Of a DNA stretch of 64,000 nucleotides, positions 18,387 to 27,625 are shown piece after piece. Position 1 is the first letter of the stretch, and each line of letters begins with the position of its first letter. The notes under the pieces are model-generated. The model was not told the DNA's origin. It made no database searches and saw only the letters and a program-made list of their open reading frames with translations. Where the stretch lies: contig OZ243967.1 in NCBI GenBank assembly GCA_965214695.1, forward strand, positions 1 to 64,000, read 5' to 3'. The stretch is from JAPOXR01 sp965214695. GTDB taxonomy: Bacteria; Pseudomonadota; Alphaproteobacteria; Rhodobacterales; Rhodobacteraceae. A program made the translations under genes and the position numbers.

Positions 18387-19351
18387 TGCCTCTTCCCAGC
18401 GTGCTGATTTCGAGAATTCTGCCGGAGGCGGTCATGGAAGAGGCCGCCGCCGGTTTCGACGTGACGCTCCGTGATGCCAACCGTCCGATGACCGTTGACG
18501 AGGCCGCGGCCAGCCTTCGCGAACATGATGCGGTGCTGCCATCCCTGGCCGACCGGTTCACGGCCGCGGCCTTTGACGGAGCTGGCGACATCCGGTGCCG
18601 GATCATCGCCAATTTCGGGGCAGGGTACAACCATATCGATATCGACGCCGCTCGTCGTCATGGCATCCCGGTCAGCAACACTCCCGGTGCGGTCACGGAG
18701 CCCACCGCCGACATAGCGGTGTCGCTGATGCTGATGGCGGCCCGGCGAACGGCCGAGGGAGAGCGCCTGGTCAGGGCAGGGGGCTGGACCGGCTGGCACC
18801 CGACGCAGATGCTCGGCCACCAGTTCCATGGCAGAACCGTGGGGATCATCGGCATGGGCCGCATCGGGCGGGCCATTGCTCGCCGGTGCCATTTCGGGTT
18901 CGACATGAAGGTGATCTTTGCCAACAGGTCGAAGATTGCCGATCCTGGTGTGCCGGCGCAGCAATTGGCGGGAATCGGCGAGGTTCTCAGGCAGGCCGAT
19001 TTCGTGGTGCTCTCGGTGAGCGCCGGCGCCCATTCGCATCACCTGATCGGCCGGGACGAGTTGCGGCAGCTTCAACCGCACGCAATCCTGGTCAATATCT
19101 CCCGGGGGGACGTGATTGACGAGGGATCACTGGTCGAGGCACTGCAGTCGGAGCGGATTGCCGGCGCCGGCCTTGACGTCTACGAATTCGAGCCCGAAAT
19201 CCCGGCCGAACTTCTGACCATGGAGAATGTCGTGCTGTTGCCGCATCTCGGCACCGCGGTTCCCGAAGCGCGCGAGGGCATGGGCAGAATGGCACTCGAG
19301 AATCTCCGCGCAGTCTTCGCCGGCAAGGCCCCGCCGAACCTGGTGAACTGA
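18386..19351 (+). CDS. D-2-hydroxyacid dehydrogenase (glyoxylate/hydroxypyruvate reductase-like)
   Basis: This 321-residue NAD(P)-dependent enzyme belongs to the D-isomer-specific 2-hydroxyacid dehydrogenases. It shows NFGAGYNHIDIDAAR, the Rossmann motif GIIGMGRIGRAIARR (about residues 153-167), the catalytic Arg in VNISRGDVID, Glu in YEFEPEIP and His in LLPHLGTA. It probably reduces glyoxylate or hydroxypyruvate. The gene ends inside a tandem duplication that includes its stop codon. It converges on carB. Confidence 0.88.
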   Translation: MPLPSVLISRILPEAVMEEAAAGFDVTLRDANRPMTVDEAAASLREHDAVLPSLADRFTAAAFDGAGDIRCRIIANFGAGYNHIDIDAARRHGIPVSNTPGAVTEPTADIAVSLMLMAARRTAEGERLVRAGGWTGWHPTQMLGHQFHGRTVGIIGMGRIGRAIARRCHFGFDMKVIFANRSKIADPGVPAQQLAGIGEVLRQADFVVLSVSAGAHSHHLIGRDELRQLQPHAILVNISRGDVIDEGSLVEALQSERIAGAGLDVYEFEPEIPAELLTMENVVLLPHLGTAVPEAREGMGRMALENLRAVFAGKAPPNLVN

Positions 19352-19423
19352 CCTGGAAGGGCAGTTCCTGCCGGCATCGGCATTGTGAACTGGCCCGGAA
19401 GCGCGGCCCCTGCCTGCGTCGGA
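19343..19423. repeat. 42-base imperfect tandem duplication at the dehydrogenase stop
   Basis: GTGAACTG begins copies at 19343 and 19385. Over the first 38 positions roughly 30 match. The first copy holds the stop codon of the 2-hydroxyacid dehydrogenase; the second copy is noncoding. It resembles in size and placement the 39-base duplication at lgt/midA. Confidence 0.7.
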
Positions 19424-19440
19424 AAGTGCGGGGGCGGCAA

Positions 19441-22400
19441 TCACGCAGCATTGCCGATGGACTGGAGATCGCGGATCTCCATGGGAATCTCCTGGCGGGT
19501 CCTGAGCACACGGGCAATGATCCCGGCCGCGGCAGCAGTTGTGCAATATGGAATGTTCTCGGCAATCGAGGCGGTCCTGATGGTCTGGCTGTCAGCCACC
19601 GTCTGCCGGCCATCGGTGGTGTTGATGACCAGCGCCACCTCGCCATTCTTCAGGGAATCGACGATATTCGGCCGGCCCTCGTAGATCTTGTTGACGACCT
19701 GGCAGTCGATGCCGCGTGTGGCCAGGAACCCGGCGGTTCCCCGGGTTGCGGCAATGCAAAAGCCAAGCCCGCGCATCGATTCGACGGCAGTGAACATCTG
19801 GTCGGTCTTGTCGGCATCCCTGATGGACACGAAGACGGTCCCAGAATCCGGAAGGTGCATGCCGGCGCCGGCCTGGGCCTTGAGGAAGGCCTGCTCGAAG
19901 CTGTCATCCAGCCCCATCACCTCGCCGGTCGAACGCATTTCCGGCCCGAGCAGGGCATCGACACCCGGGAACCTGGAGAATGGCAGAACCACCTCCTTGA
20001 CCGAGTAATGCGCGGTTTCGGCCGGTCGGAGCCGGAAGCTGCCGAGTTCCCTGCCAGCCATGATCCGGGCGGCGATCGATGCAATCGGCGAGCCGGTCGC
20101 CTTGGCCACGAAGGGGACGGTCCGTGACGCCCGCGGGTTGACCTCGAGCACGTAGACATCGCCATCCATCACCGCAAACTGGATATTCATGAGGCCAACC
20201 ACGCCAAGTCCGGACGATAATTCCCGGGTCTGGCGCTTGAGTTCGGCGATGGTTGCATCATCAAGCGAGTAGGGCGGCAGTGAGCAGGCGCTGTCTCCGG
20301 AATGAATGCCGGCAAGCTCGATATGCTGCATAACGCCGGCAACATGCGTGGCACGGCCATCAGAGATGGCGTCGACATCCACCTCCACCGCATTTGGCAG
20401 GAACTGGTCGATGAGGACCGGGTTGCTCCCCGAGACGCTGACGGCATCCTTCACGTAGCGGCGCAGCTGGGTTTTGTCCTTGACGATTTCCATCGCCCGG
20501 CCGCCGAGCACGTAGGACGGTCGGATGACCACCGGGTATCCCACCCTGTCGGCGACGGCTTCGGCCTCCTCCGCCGACAATGCGGTGCCGTTGCGGGGTT
20601 GCCTGAGTCCGAGCCTGCCCAGCAGTTGCTGGAATTGCTCGCGATCCTCCGCCCGGTCGATGGCCGAGGGCGAAGTGCCGAGAATGGGGAAGCCAGCCTG
20701 TTCGAGACCCGCCGCCAGGCCCAGCGGGGTCTGGCCACCAAACTGCACGATGACCCCGAGCAGCGAGCCCTTGCGCTGCTCGGTCTGCAGGATCCCGGTG
20801 ACATGCTCCATGGTCAGCGGCTCGAAATAGAGCCGGTCCGAAATGTCGTAATCGGTGGAGACAGTCTCCGGATTGCAGTTGATCATGATGGTTTCGAACC
20901 CGGCATCCGACAGCGCCATGCAGGCGTGGCAGCAGCAATAGTCGAACTCGATTCCCTGCCCGATCCGGTTGGGCCCGCCGCCGAGAACCACAACCTTCTT
21001 CCGGTCGGTCGGGTCGGACTCGCATTCGGTATACCCGGCTGCCGGATACTCGTAGGCCGAATACATGTACGGAGTCTGCGCCTCGAACTCGGCCGCGCAT
21101 GTGTCGATCCGCTTGAATACCGGCGCCACCCCGAGCCGTGCCCTGAGGTCGGCGACCCCGGCTTCATCCAGCCCAGAGACGCTGGCCAGCCTGGCATCGG
21201 TAAAACCCATGATCTTCAACTCGAGAAGGCCGGCATGGTCGGTCGGCAGCCCATCCCGCCGCACGGCCTCCTCGGCGGTGACGATTTCCCGGATCCGGGC
21301 CAGGAACCACGGATCGTAACAGGTGGCGGCATTGATCTCCTCGTCCGACAGGCCGTGGCGCATGGCCTGGGCAATCAGCCGCAACCGGTCCGGGGAATTG
21401 GCGGAAATCGCCCGGATGACCGCCGCCGGTTCCGGCGCCCCCTCGATCTCGATCTCGTCAAAACCGGCCAGCCCGGTCTCGAGCGAAGCCAGCGCCTTCT
21501 GGACGCTCTCGTTGAAGCTTCGTCCGACTGCCATCGCCTCCCCGACCGACTTCATGGCGGTGTTCAGCTCGGGCTTGGCCCCGGGGAATTTCTCGAAGGC
21601 GAAGCGGGGAATCTTGGTGACGACATAATCGATCGATGGTTCGAAGGATGCCGGGGTGACCCGGGTAATGTCGTTGTCGAGCTCGTCCAGCGTATAGCCG
21701 ACCGCCAGCTTGGCCGCGACCTTGGCGATTGGAAACCCGGTGGCCTTCGATGCCAACGCCGAGGAGCGGGAGACACGCGGGTTCATCTCGATGATCATCA
21801 TGCGGCCATCCCGTGGATCGACCGCCCATTGTACGTTGGAGCCACCGGTCTCCACCCCGATCTCGCGCAACACGGCGATCGAGCTGTTCCGCATCCGCTG
21901 GTATTCCTTGTCGGTCAGGGTCAGCGCCGGCGCCACCGTGACCGAATCGCCGGTGTGGACACCCATTGGATCGACATTCTCGATCGAGCAGACGATGATG
22001 GCATTGTCGGCCCGGTCCCGTACCACCTCCATCTCGTATTCCTTCCAGCCGAGAAGGCTTTCGTCGATCAGGATCTGGCTGACCGGCGAGGCTTCGAGGC
22101 CAATCCGGCACAGCATCTCGAAATCGTCCCGGTTGTAGGCAGTTCCACCGCCGGTTCCACCGAGGGTGAAGGCCGGGCGGATGATGGCGGGCAGGCCAAC
22201 CTGATCGATTGCCGCCATCGCCTCTTCCATGTCGCCGGCAATCGCCGAATGTGGGCTGGACAGGCCGATATTGTCCATGGCGTCCCGGAACAGCTGCCGG
22301 TCTTCGGCCTTCCTGATTGCATCGGGGCTGGCGCCAATCAGCTGGACGCCGAGGCGGTCGAGCACACCGGCATCGGCCACTTCCAGGGCGGTATTGAGTG

Positions 22401-22683
22401 CGGTTTGCCCGCCCATGGTCGGCAGCAGCGCATCAGGACGCTCTCGCTCGATGATTCTTTCGACAATCTCGGCGGTGATCGGTTCGACATAGGTGGCGTC
22501 GGCCAGCCCCGGATCGGTCATGATTGTCGCCGGGTTGGAATTGACCAGCACGATCCGGTAACCCTCCTCGCGCAACGCCTTGCAGGCCTGCGTTCCGGAA
22601 TAGTCGAACTCGCAGGCCTGACCTATGATGATCGGGCCGGCGCCTATGACCATGATCGTCGAGATGTCGGTGCGCCTGGGCAT
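19441..22683 (-). CDS. carB: Carbamoyl-phosphate synthase large subunit
   Basis: This 1080-residue protein makes carbamoyl phosphate from bicarbonate, ammonia delivered by CarA, and two ATP, feeding arginine and pyrimidine synthesis. It has two homologous ATP-grasp halves. The N-terminal half opens with MVIGAGPIIIGQACEFDYSG and contains FTLGGTGGG and EMNPRVSRSSALASKATG. The second half contains VLGGGPNRIGQGIEFDYCC and EVNPRASRTVPFVAKATG. A C-terminal MGS-like allosteric domain (from about residue 940) ends the chain. Length is normal. No carA is adjacent. Confidence 0.97.
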   Translation of the reverse strand: MPRRTDISTIMVIGAGPIIIGQACEFDYSGTQACKALREEGYRIVLVNSNPATIMTDPGLADATYVEPITAEIVERIIERERPDALLPTMGGQTALNTALEVADAGVLDRLGVQLIGASPDAIRKAEDRQLFRDAMDNIGLSSPHSAIAGDMEEAMAAIDQVGLPAIIRPAFTLGGTGGGTAYNRDDFEMLCRIGLEASPVSQILIDESLLGWKEYEMEVVRDRADNAIIVCSIENVDPMGVHTGDSVTVAPALTLTDKEYQRMRNSSIAVLREIGVETGGSNVQWAVDPRDGRMMIIEMNPRVSRSSALASKATGFPIAKVAAKLAVGYTLDELDNDITRVTPASFEPSIDYVVTKIPRFAFEKFPGAKPELNTAMKSVGEAMAVGRSFNESVQKALASLETGLAGFDEIEIEGAPEPAAVIRAISANSPDRLRLIAQAMRHGLSDEEINAATCYDPWFLARIREIVTAEEAVRRDGLPTDHAGLLELKIMGFTDARLASVSGLDEAGVADLRARLGVAPVFKRIDTCAAEFEAQTPYMYSAYEYPAAGYTECESDPTDRKKVVVLGGGPNRIGQGIEFDYCCCHACMALSDAGFETIMINCNPETVSTDYDISDRLYFEPLTMEHVTGILQTEQRKGSLLGVIVQFGGQTPLGLAAGLEQAGFPILGTSPSAIDRAEDREQFQQLLGRLGLRQPRNGTALSAEEAEAVADRVGYPVVIRPSYVLGGRAMEIVKDKTQLRRYVKDAVSVSGSNPVLIDQFLPNAVEVDVDAISDGRATHVAGVMQHIELAGIHSGDSACSLPPYSLDDATIAELKRQTRELSSGLGVVGLMNIQFAVMDGDVYVLEVNPRASRTVPFVAKATGSPIASIAARIMAGRELGSFRLRPAETAHYSVKEVVLPFSRFPGVDALLGPEMRSTGEVMGLDDSFEQAFLKAQAGAGMHLPDSGTVFVSIRDADKTDQMFTAVESMRGLGFCIAATRGTAGFLATRGIDCQVVNKIYEGRPNIVDSLKNGEVALVINTTDGRQTVADSQTIRTASIAENIPYCTTAAAAGIIARVLRTRQEIPMEIRDLQSIGNAA

Positions 22684-22831
22684 TGGACATGTTCCGGAAC
22701 GGCTTCGCCTTGCCGGTTGGCTTATAGGTGGCTTTGGCGTGTGCGCAAGTGGCGTCCGGTTGCGATCGACCGGTGGTCAATCCTGTTCCGGCAAAGACCC
22801 TCGCTGGCAAGTGGAAGGTGCCGCCCGCCCG

Positions 22832-24073
22832 TCAGGACGGTGACTCGCCAGCGGATGGCCGGCCGTGGTCCGCATTCGGCCGGTAGAGGTAGTTGCGGGT
22901 CATCGGTACCGCATCAATCTTCCTGGTGATCTGGAACTGGAAGACCGAGAGTCCGCCGTAGCGGAAGGACATTTCGCAGCACAGGAGGTAGAACCGCCAC
23001 ATCCGGCAGAATCTCTCGTCATAGAGTTCCATGACCTGGTCGAGATTCTGCATGAATCGCTGGTACCAGTGCCGCAGCGTCTCCGCATAGTGAAGCCTCA
23101 ACACCTCGACATCGGTCACGTAGAGCCCTTCACGCTGGATGGCGGCAAGTACCTCCGACATGGCCGGAATGTAGCCGCCCGGGAAAATGTATTTGCTGAT
23201 CCACTGGTTGGTCGAACCTGGCGGCGTGGCCCGGCCAATCGTGTGCAGGAGGGCAACCCCGTCGGCATCAAGCAATTGGCCAAGCTTGCGGAAATACTGT
23301 CGGTAGTGCGGTGAGCCGACATGCTCGAACATTCCCACCGACACGATCCGGTCGAACCGGGAATCGAGTTCCCTGTAATCGGTCAGCGAGAAGGTGGCCC
23401 GGTCTGCCAACCCCTCGTCACGGGCCCGCAAATTCGAGATCCGGTGCTGGCTGGTCGACAGGGTGACGCCTTCCACCTTGCAGCCGAATTCCCGGGCCAG
23501 GGTCAGCCCCATTCCGCCCCATCCGCTGCCGATGTCGAGCACCGACATTCCTGGCTCCAGCAGCAGCTTGCCGGCGATATGCCGTTTCTTGTCCTCCTGT
23601 GCCTCCTCCAGGGTTGCGTCTGGGTTGGCAAAATAGGCGCAGCTGTATTGCCGATCGGTGTCGAGGAACAACTCGTAGAGTTCGTCCGACAAATCGTAAT
23701 GGTGCTGGACATTGTTGCGGGCGCGGGTGACGGGGTTGTACTGGGCAAGGAAGCGGGAGACCCGCCGGCATGACCCGGCAAGCTGGTGCAGCAGCGGCTT
23801 GTCATTCTTGCCGATATTGGACAGCACCAGTTCCAGGAATCCCCTGAGGTCATCCTCCTCCACGACCAGCTTCCCGTTCATGTAGCATTCGCCGAGCGCC
23901 AGGTCGGGATTGATGCAGAGTGCTCTGAGAGTCTTGTCGTCGGCAATTCGGATGCGGACAGGCTGTGCATGCATGTCGCCGAAGAATCTTTCCTGCCCAT
24001 TCGGCATCCGGACCACGAGCGAACCAGTTCGGATAATCCTGTCAAGCATGTATTCGAAGGTTCGTCCCCACAT
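22832..24073 (-). CDS. cfa: Cyclopropane-fatty-acyl-phospholipid synthase
   Basis: This 413-residue enzyme adds a methylene from S-adenosylmethionine across double bonds of membrane phospholipid acyl chains. The SAM site is VLDIGSGWGGMGLTLAREFG (about residues 175-195). The region YSCAYFANPDATLEEAQEDK and FDRIVSVGMFEHVG are typical of Cfa, with the active-site Cys expected near TDRQYSCAYF. I chose the ATG at 24073 (MWGRTFEYMLDRII), matching family starts; the upstream 82 codons show no similarity. Confidence 0.92.
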   Translation of the reverse strand: MWGRTFEYMLDRIIRTGSLVVRMPNGQERFFGDMHAQPVRIRIADDKTLRALCINPDLALGECYMNGKLVVEEDDLRGFLELVLSNIGKNDKPLLHQLAGSCRRVSRFLAQYNPVTRARNNVQHHYDLSDELYELFLDTDRQYSCAYFANPDATLEEAQEDKKRHIAGKLLLEPGMSVLDIGSGWGGMGLTLAREFGCKVEGVTLSTSQHRISNLRARDEGLADRATFSLTDYRELDSRFDRIVSVGMFEHVGSPHYRQYFRKLGQLLDADGVALLHTIGRATPPGSTNQWISKYIFPGGYIPAMSEVLAAIQREGLYVTDVEVLRLHYAETLRHWYQRFMQNLDQVMELYDERFCRMWRFYLLCCEMSFRYGGLSVFQFQITRKIDAVPMTRNYLYRPNADHGRPSAGESPS

Positions 24074-24428
24074 TCCCGATAAACTCCAGCTTTCCTCCGG
24101 ATCAGAATTCCCGGCGAATCCGATATAACAATCTTGCCGCCTTGTTAAGCATCGCAGAACCGGCCAGCGAAACCAGCCGGGAAATGCCCGGCCGCAGCCA
24201 GCCAGGAACCGAGGATACGGAGGACCCGCCACCTTGCCCGACAGTGCGGCAGGCAAAAAGCGGTTCGCTGCGGGTTGCCGCGGCTGGTCGTGTGTGCGGC
24301 CCAATTCTGTATCTGACACCAGGCGTCCGTGACGCGCGGGCCCTGGTCCGGAATTGCCGTCAGCAGGGCTGGACGCATCGACTGCGGGAGGCTGGCGACC
24401 CGGGCGGCGTATTGCCGTGCCGGCCGTT
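24074..24428. other. Intergenic region upstream of cfa
   Basis: No credible gene is seen in these 355 bases. They must hold the cfa promoter on the minus strand. Overlapping frames on both strands lack ribosome-binding sites and family features. Confidence 0.5.
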
Positions 24429-24623
24429 CTATTCCTCCTCGTCGGTCGGGTCCTTCCACACGAAAAAGAACTGGTAACTGCACCAGGCGCCGGAAGCGCC
24501 GAAGATCATTGCCCAGCCAGGATTGCCGATCACCAGCTCAAAGCATGCCCAGCCCAGGCAGATGCCAGAGACCAGGACCCGGCGCCAAACCGGTATGAAA
24601 AACGGATGTTGAAGGTCAAACAC
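24429..24623 (-). CDS. Small conserved inner-membrane protein
   Basis: This 64-residue protein begins with FDLQHPFFIPVWRR, has two hydrophobic helices (about residues 16-33 and 37-52), and an acidic tail DPTDEEE. I recall similarly built short proteins starting MFDLQHPFF in Rhodobacterales and relatives, without a known function. The GTG at 24623 has GGAG seven bases upstream and matches that start; the longer frame from an ATG at 24674 is less likely. Confidence 0.65.
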   Translation of the reverse strand: MFDLQHPFFIPVWRRVLVSGICLGWACFELVIGNPGWAMIFGASGAWCSYQFFFVWKDPTDEEE

Positions 24624-24748
24624 GGCTCTGCTCCGCTTCCGGCAAGTATGGCCCGTCACCGGTCCCATGTTCATGCCTCCCAGTCAAGCAGTTGCCCGCG
24701 TCCCTGCCCAGCGACGGGTGGCTCCGGGTCATGGTCCGGGAGCCCCGG

Positions 24749-25638
24749 TCATTTGGCGATGGTGGTCAGGAGATTCATGACAAGACGGGTCGTCAAATCC
24801 TTGTTTCCTGCCGCGCACCCGGCGGTCAACAGGGTCATCGAGGTCCAACCGCCCTCCTGCCCCAGGCAAGGCAGCAGCAGGCGCGCGCCGATGGGCTGCC
24901 GACGGTAAACGAGAGACTCCGGCTCGGCGAGCGGCAGGCCGTCATTGTGCACGACCCTGTCGGCGCCCCCGCCGATGCTGACCGGGAACATCCTGGTGGT
25001 GGCCGCATTGACCAGACGCAGGCGGATGCGGTCGCCGCGCCGGGCCCCGCCCCGAGAGAACAGGGCCCGGTTGAAGTTGCCCATCCGCCCGCCACCGGAG
25101 AAGTCGTGACGGTTGCTGAAATTCTCGCGCAGCGCGCCGATGGGCTCGAGCCGCCGGTCGTTGAGGACGACGGTAATGTCGCGGTCGACAGCGGGCGGGT
25201 TCCGTTCCTCGACGATCAGTGGGCCGTAAAGGCCCCTGGCGACCTGTTCTCTGGAACTGTGGTGGGCGTGGTACCAATAGTCCCTGCATGGGGGACCTCG
25301 AACTCGTAGTCGAAGGTCATGCCCGGCTCGACCGCCGCCTGGGTCAGGTCGGGCACGCCGTCCACCGCGTTGTCGAGATGGCTGCCGTGCCAATGAATGG
25401 CGGAGCGCCGGCCCAATCCGTTTTCGAAGGTGACAGCCGCGCGGCCGCCGTGTCGGAAACGGAGTTCCGGCCCCGGACCGGATCCGTTGAAGCCGAGCAT
25501 GCGGGTCGAGGCTTCGCCTTCCGGAAAGTGCCGGGCGGTGTCGGGCCCGGCCTTCAGCCGAAAGGTCAGCTTTGCCCGGGCCGTCCCGGGAACCAGGACC
25601 GTTGCGGCGGAGCAGTCAAGAAATTCTCTTCGGTTCAC
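24749..25638 (-). pseudogene. Multicopper oxidase, frameshifted and truncated
   Basis: The GTG start at 25638 overlaps the copD stop (GTGA) and opens a Tat-like leader (NRREFLDCSAATVLV). The first cupredoxin domain holds IHWHGSHLD. Near 25279 one base is missing: the frame reads PHAGTIGTTPT where the family has HAGTYWYHAHH, and adding one base restores YWYHAHHSSREQVARGLYGPLIVEE in the next frame. That frame continues through part of domain 2 (LRLVNAATTRMFPVSIGG), then loses similarity and stops at 24749. The third cupredoxin domain with the type 1 copper site is absent. Two independent lesions point to a dead copper oxidase. Confidence 0.8.
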
Positions 25639-26513
25639 GGTCTGCTCTCCCACGGGGCTCCCTGAAGGGTGGTCAGAGTGGCTGTCGCCAGAAGGACAAC
25701 AAAGATCGCAACTCCCTCGACCGCGATAGAGCGGCGCAGAGACACCGCCGCCCGGCGGTTGCCCGCCCTCATGCCGGGAACGAAACGGAGCTTGTTGGCC
25801 GCCGCGGCCGCGAGCAGGCAGGTGACGGCCCCGATCTTGGCAAGCAGCGTGAGACCGTAGCCGGTCTCCAGCAGGGCTTCGAGGCTGCCCAGCAGTCGCC
25901 ATGCCATGCCGATCCCGGCGGCGATCATGAGCGGTACCGTAACGGCGGCGATGTGTCCGAAGCGGTGCCCCAGGCCCGCCGCGAGAGCGAGATTTCCGCG
26001 GTCTCCGGCAAGCGCGCGGAGCGGCAAGAGGACGCCGATCCAGAGGGCGGCGCCGGCGAGATGCAGCAGAAGCAGTAATTCGAGCCAAAGTGCCTTCACT
26101 TCCGTGACATGCCCGACCTGGGAAAACGACCACAGCGCCACCAGGCCGCCGACGGTGGCGATCGGCAGGCCGATCCCGGCCAGCCGGAGCCCCAGAAGGA
26201 CCAGGCCAATGCCGGCTGTACGGTAAGCGAATGCCGTGCCCACCGGTGTCTGCCACAGCAGCCCCAGCATCTCGGGGTCGGTCGTGCCCGAGAGCGTGCC
26301 AGTCATGGCGGCGCCATTCAGAATGAAGCCGGCGCCGGCAGCCAGCAATGCGAGCATGGCAAACGCGGTCGCCTGCCGAACCACGGTGGCGTGCAAACTG
26401 TGCGTCTCACGGGCGAAGACGATTCGCACCAGAACCAGGCCAGTGCTTCCCAGGATCCCGAGACAGAGCAGGAAATTCACCAGGGTCGAGGCCAGTTCCC
26501 ATTTGTCCGGCAC
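25635..26513 (-). CDS. copD: Copper resistance protein CopD
   Basis: This 292-residue inner-membrane protein has about eight hydrophobic helices and resembles CopD/PcoD, which works with periplasmic CopC in copper uptake or handling. HLAGAALWIGVLLPLRAL in the middle and TLTTLQGAPWESRP at the end are family-like. It lies three bases after copC and its stop overlaps the GTG of the multicopper oxidase remnant. It belongs to the operon read from the MerR-type promoter near 27600. Confidence 0.85.
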   Translation of the reverse strand: MPDKWELASTLVNFLLCLGILGSTGLVLVRIVFARETHSLHATVVRQATAFAMLALLAAGAGFILNGAAMTGTLSGTTDPEMLGLLWQTPVGTAFAYRTAGIGLVLLGLRLAGIGLPIATVGGLVALWSFSQVGHVTEVKALWLELLLLLHLAGAALWIGVLLPLRALAGDRGNLALAAGLGHRFGHIAAVTVPLMIAAGIGMAWRLLGSLEALLETGYGLTLLAKIGAVTCLLAAAAANKLRFVPGMRAGNRRAAVSLRRSIAVEGVAIFVVLLATATLTTLQGAPWESRP

Positions 26514-26516
26514 GAG

Positions 26517-26858
26517 TCACTTCACCCGGAAGCTGAAGGTCTTGCGAATGGCATGTCCGTCGCTCGAGAGGCCGCGCCATTCGATCCGGTAGAGGCCGCT
26601 GCCCTTGTTCTCGAGCGGCAGCTCGAACCGGGTCGCGAACGCCTTCTGTCCTCCCAGTTCGAGGTCGATCCCGTTCCCGTCGTCATGGGTCATGCGGACA
26701 CGTGTCAGGCGGATGCGCCTGGCGAAGGTCAGAACGATGTGCGGCGGTGCCTGCACCAGCACGGCGCCATCCTCCGGCGCGGTGGCGTCGAGGGCGGAAT
26801 GGGGCAGTGCCGTGGTTGCCGCGAGGGCAAGCATTCCGGCCATTATGATCGCTTTCAT
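26517..26858 (-). CDS. copC: Periplasmic copper-binding protein CopC
   Basis: This 113-residue precursor has a signal peptide (MKAIIMAGMLALAATTALP) directly followed by HSALDATAPEDGAVL, so that His becomes the N-terminal copper ligand as in CopC/YobA. The beta-sandwich core (IVLTFARRIRLTRVRM, LYRIEWRGLSSDGHAIRKTFSFRV) is complete and includes a second conserved His. It would carry copper in the periplasm to CopD. It sits between the cytochrome c gene and copD. Confidence 0.9.
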   Translation of the reverse strand: MKAIIMAGMLALAATTALPHSALDATAPEDGAVLVQAPPHIVLTFARRIRLTRVRMTHDDGNGIDLELGGQKAFATRFELPLENKGSGLYRIEWRGLSSDGHAIRKTFSFRVK

Positions 26859-26868
26859 GACCGATCCT

Positions 26869-27291
26869 TCACCGGATGCCGTTAGCCCGCTGGAGTTCGC
26901 GGATATAGGCCACGATCGCGACCACGTCGCGCCGGCTCAGATCCTCGACCGGCGGCATGTCACCGAAACGCCAATGGTGGGCCCGGACGCCGTGCGCAAC
27001 CGCGCGCTGGAACGATTCGTCGCCATGGTGGCCGGGCTCGTAGATGACATGGACCAGCGGCGGGCCGATCCCGTCCTGTCCGGCCGCGCTCCGACCGTGG
27101 CAGGATGCGCAGTTGGCGTCGTAGGTCTTTCGCCCCAGCTGCGCGCCCGCCGAGAGGGTGCCCGGCAGGCTGACCGACGCGATCGGCGCGCCACCACCCG
27201 CACCGTCTTCCTCTCCGCCGAAATGGATATAGCCGGCCATGCCCAGGGCGGCGGCCAGGACGAGCAGGATCGAGACCCGCCTCAGTGACAT
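26869..27291 (-). CDS. c-type cytochrome (mono-haem)
   Basis: This 140-residue protein has an N-terminal membrane anchor or signal (MSLRRVSILLVLAAALGMAG) and one haem-binding CASCH motif at about residues 61-65. The axial Met is probably in GDMPPVEDLSRRDVVAIVAYIRELQ, a typical cytochrome c C-terminal helix. It is located in the periplasm. Its start overlaps the 3' end of the membrane-protein remnant by ten bases, and copC follows ten bases later. In this copper cluster it may accept electrons from the oxidase. Confidence 0.85.
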   Translation of the reverse strand: MSLRRVSILLVLAAALGMAGYIHFGGEEDGAGGGAPIASVSLPGTLSAGAQLGRKTYDANCASCHGRSAAGQDGIGPPLVHVIYEPGHHGDESFQRAVAHGVRAHHWRFGDMPPVEDLSRRDVVAIVAYIRELQRANGIR

Positions 27292-27404
27292 GCCTTGCCG
27301 AGCGCCTTCAGCCGCCAGTAATTGCAGGGCACCGGGGTGACGAAACCGGCGGCCAGCATGATCGGCACGACCCGCCAGGTCAGCACATGGTCGCCATTGT
27401 CGGC
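27282..27404 (-). pseudogene. C-terminal remnant of a polytopic membrane protein (DUF4396-like, tentative)
   Basis: The last 40 codons, ADNGDHVLTWRVVPIMLAAG then FVTPVPCNYWRLKALGKACH, read like the final helix and tail of a membrane protein found with copper-oxidase clusters. I associate the NYWRLK...GKACH ending with DUF4396 proteins, from memory only. Upstream of 27404 the same frame becomes Arg-rich and unlike a membrane protein, so the N-terminal part is missing or frameshifted. It would be the first gene of the copper operon. Confidence 0.45.
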
Positions 27405-27584
27405 CAGGATACGCCGGTGAACTGGAAGACGGCGCTGGTGCAAAAAACTCCCGATGGCGCAGCCGAGCCGACGCCATGCCGTGTTCTTCGAGGCCCGGCG
27501 CCAGCTGTGACGGCAGTGCCGGTCGATAGCGATGTTTGCGGTCAGGGGGGTCATTGTACCACCGGTTGGCGAATCCCGACGGAC

Positions 27585-27615
27585 AATGTAATGTTTCCAG
27601 TAACTGGAAAGTCAA
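27585..27615 (-). promoter_or_regulatory. MerR/CueR-type promoter of the copper operon
   Basis: On the minus strand, TTGACT (27610-27615) and TACATT (27585-27590) are 19 bases apart. This is the stretched spacing unique to MerR-activated promoters. A perfect dyad, TTTCCAG, three bases, CTGGAAA (27594-27610), fills the spacer, as in CueR promoters. It points at the copper genes and lies just before the divergent cueR start. Confidence 0.88.
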
Positions 27616-27625
27616 TGAACCGGCG

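Noticed and set aside
20302..22929. 875-codon plus-strand frame opposite carB
   Set aside because: Shadow of carB; its composition (many His, Asp, Arg) is that of a mirror frame and it has no domain.
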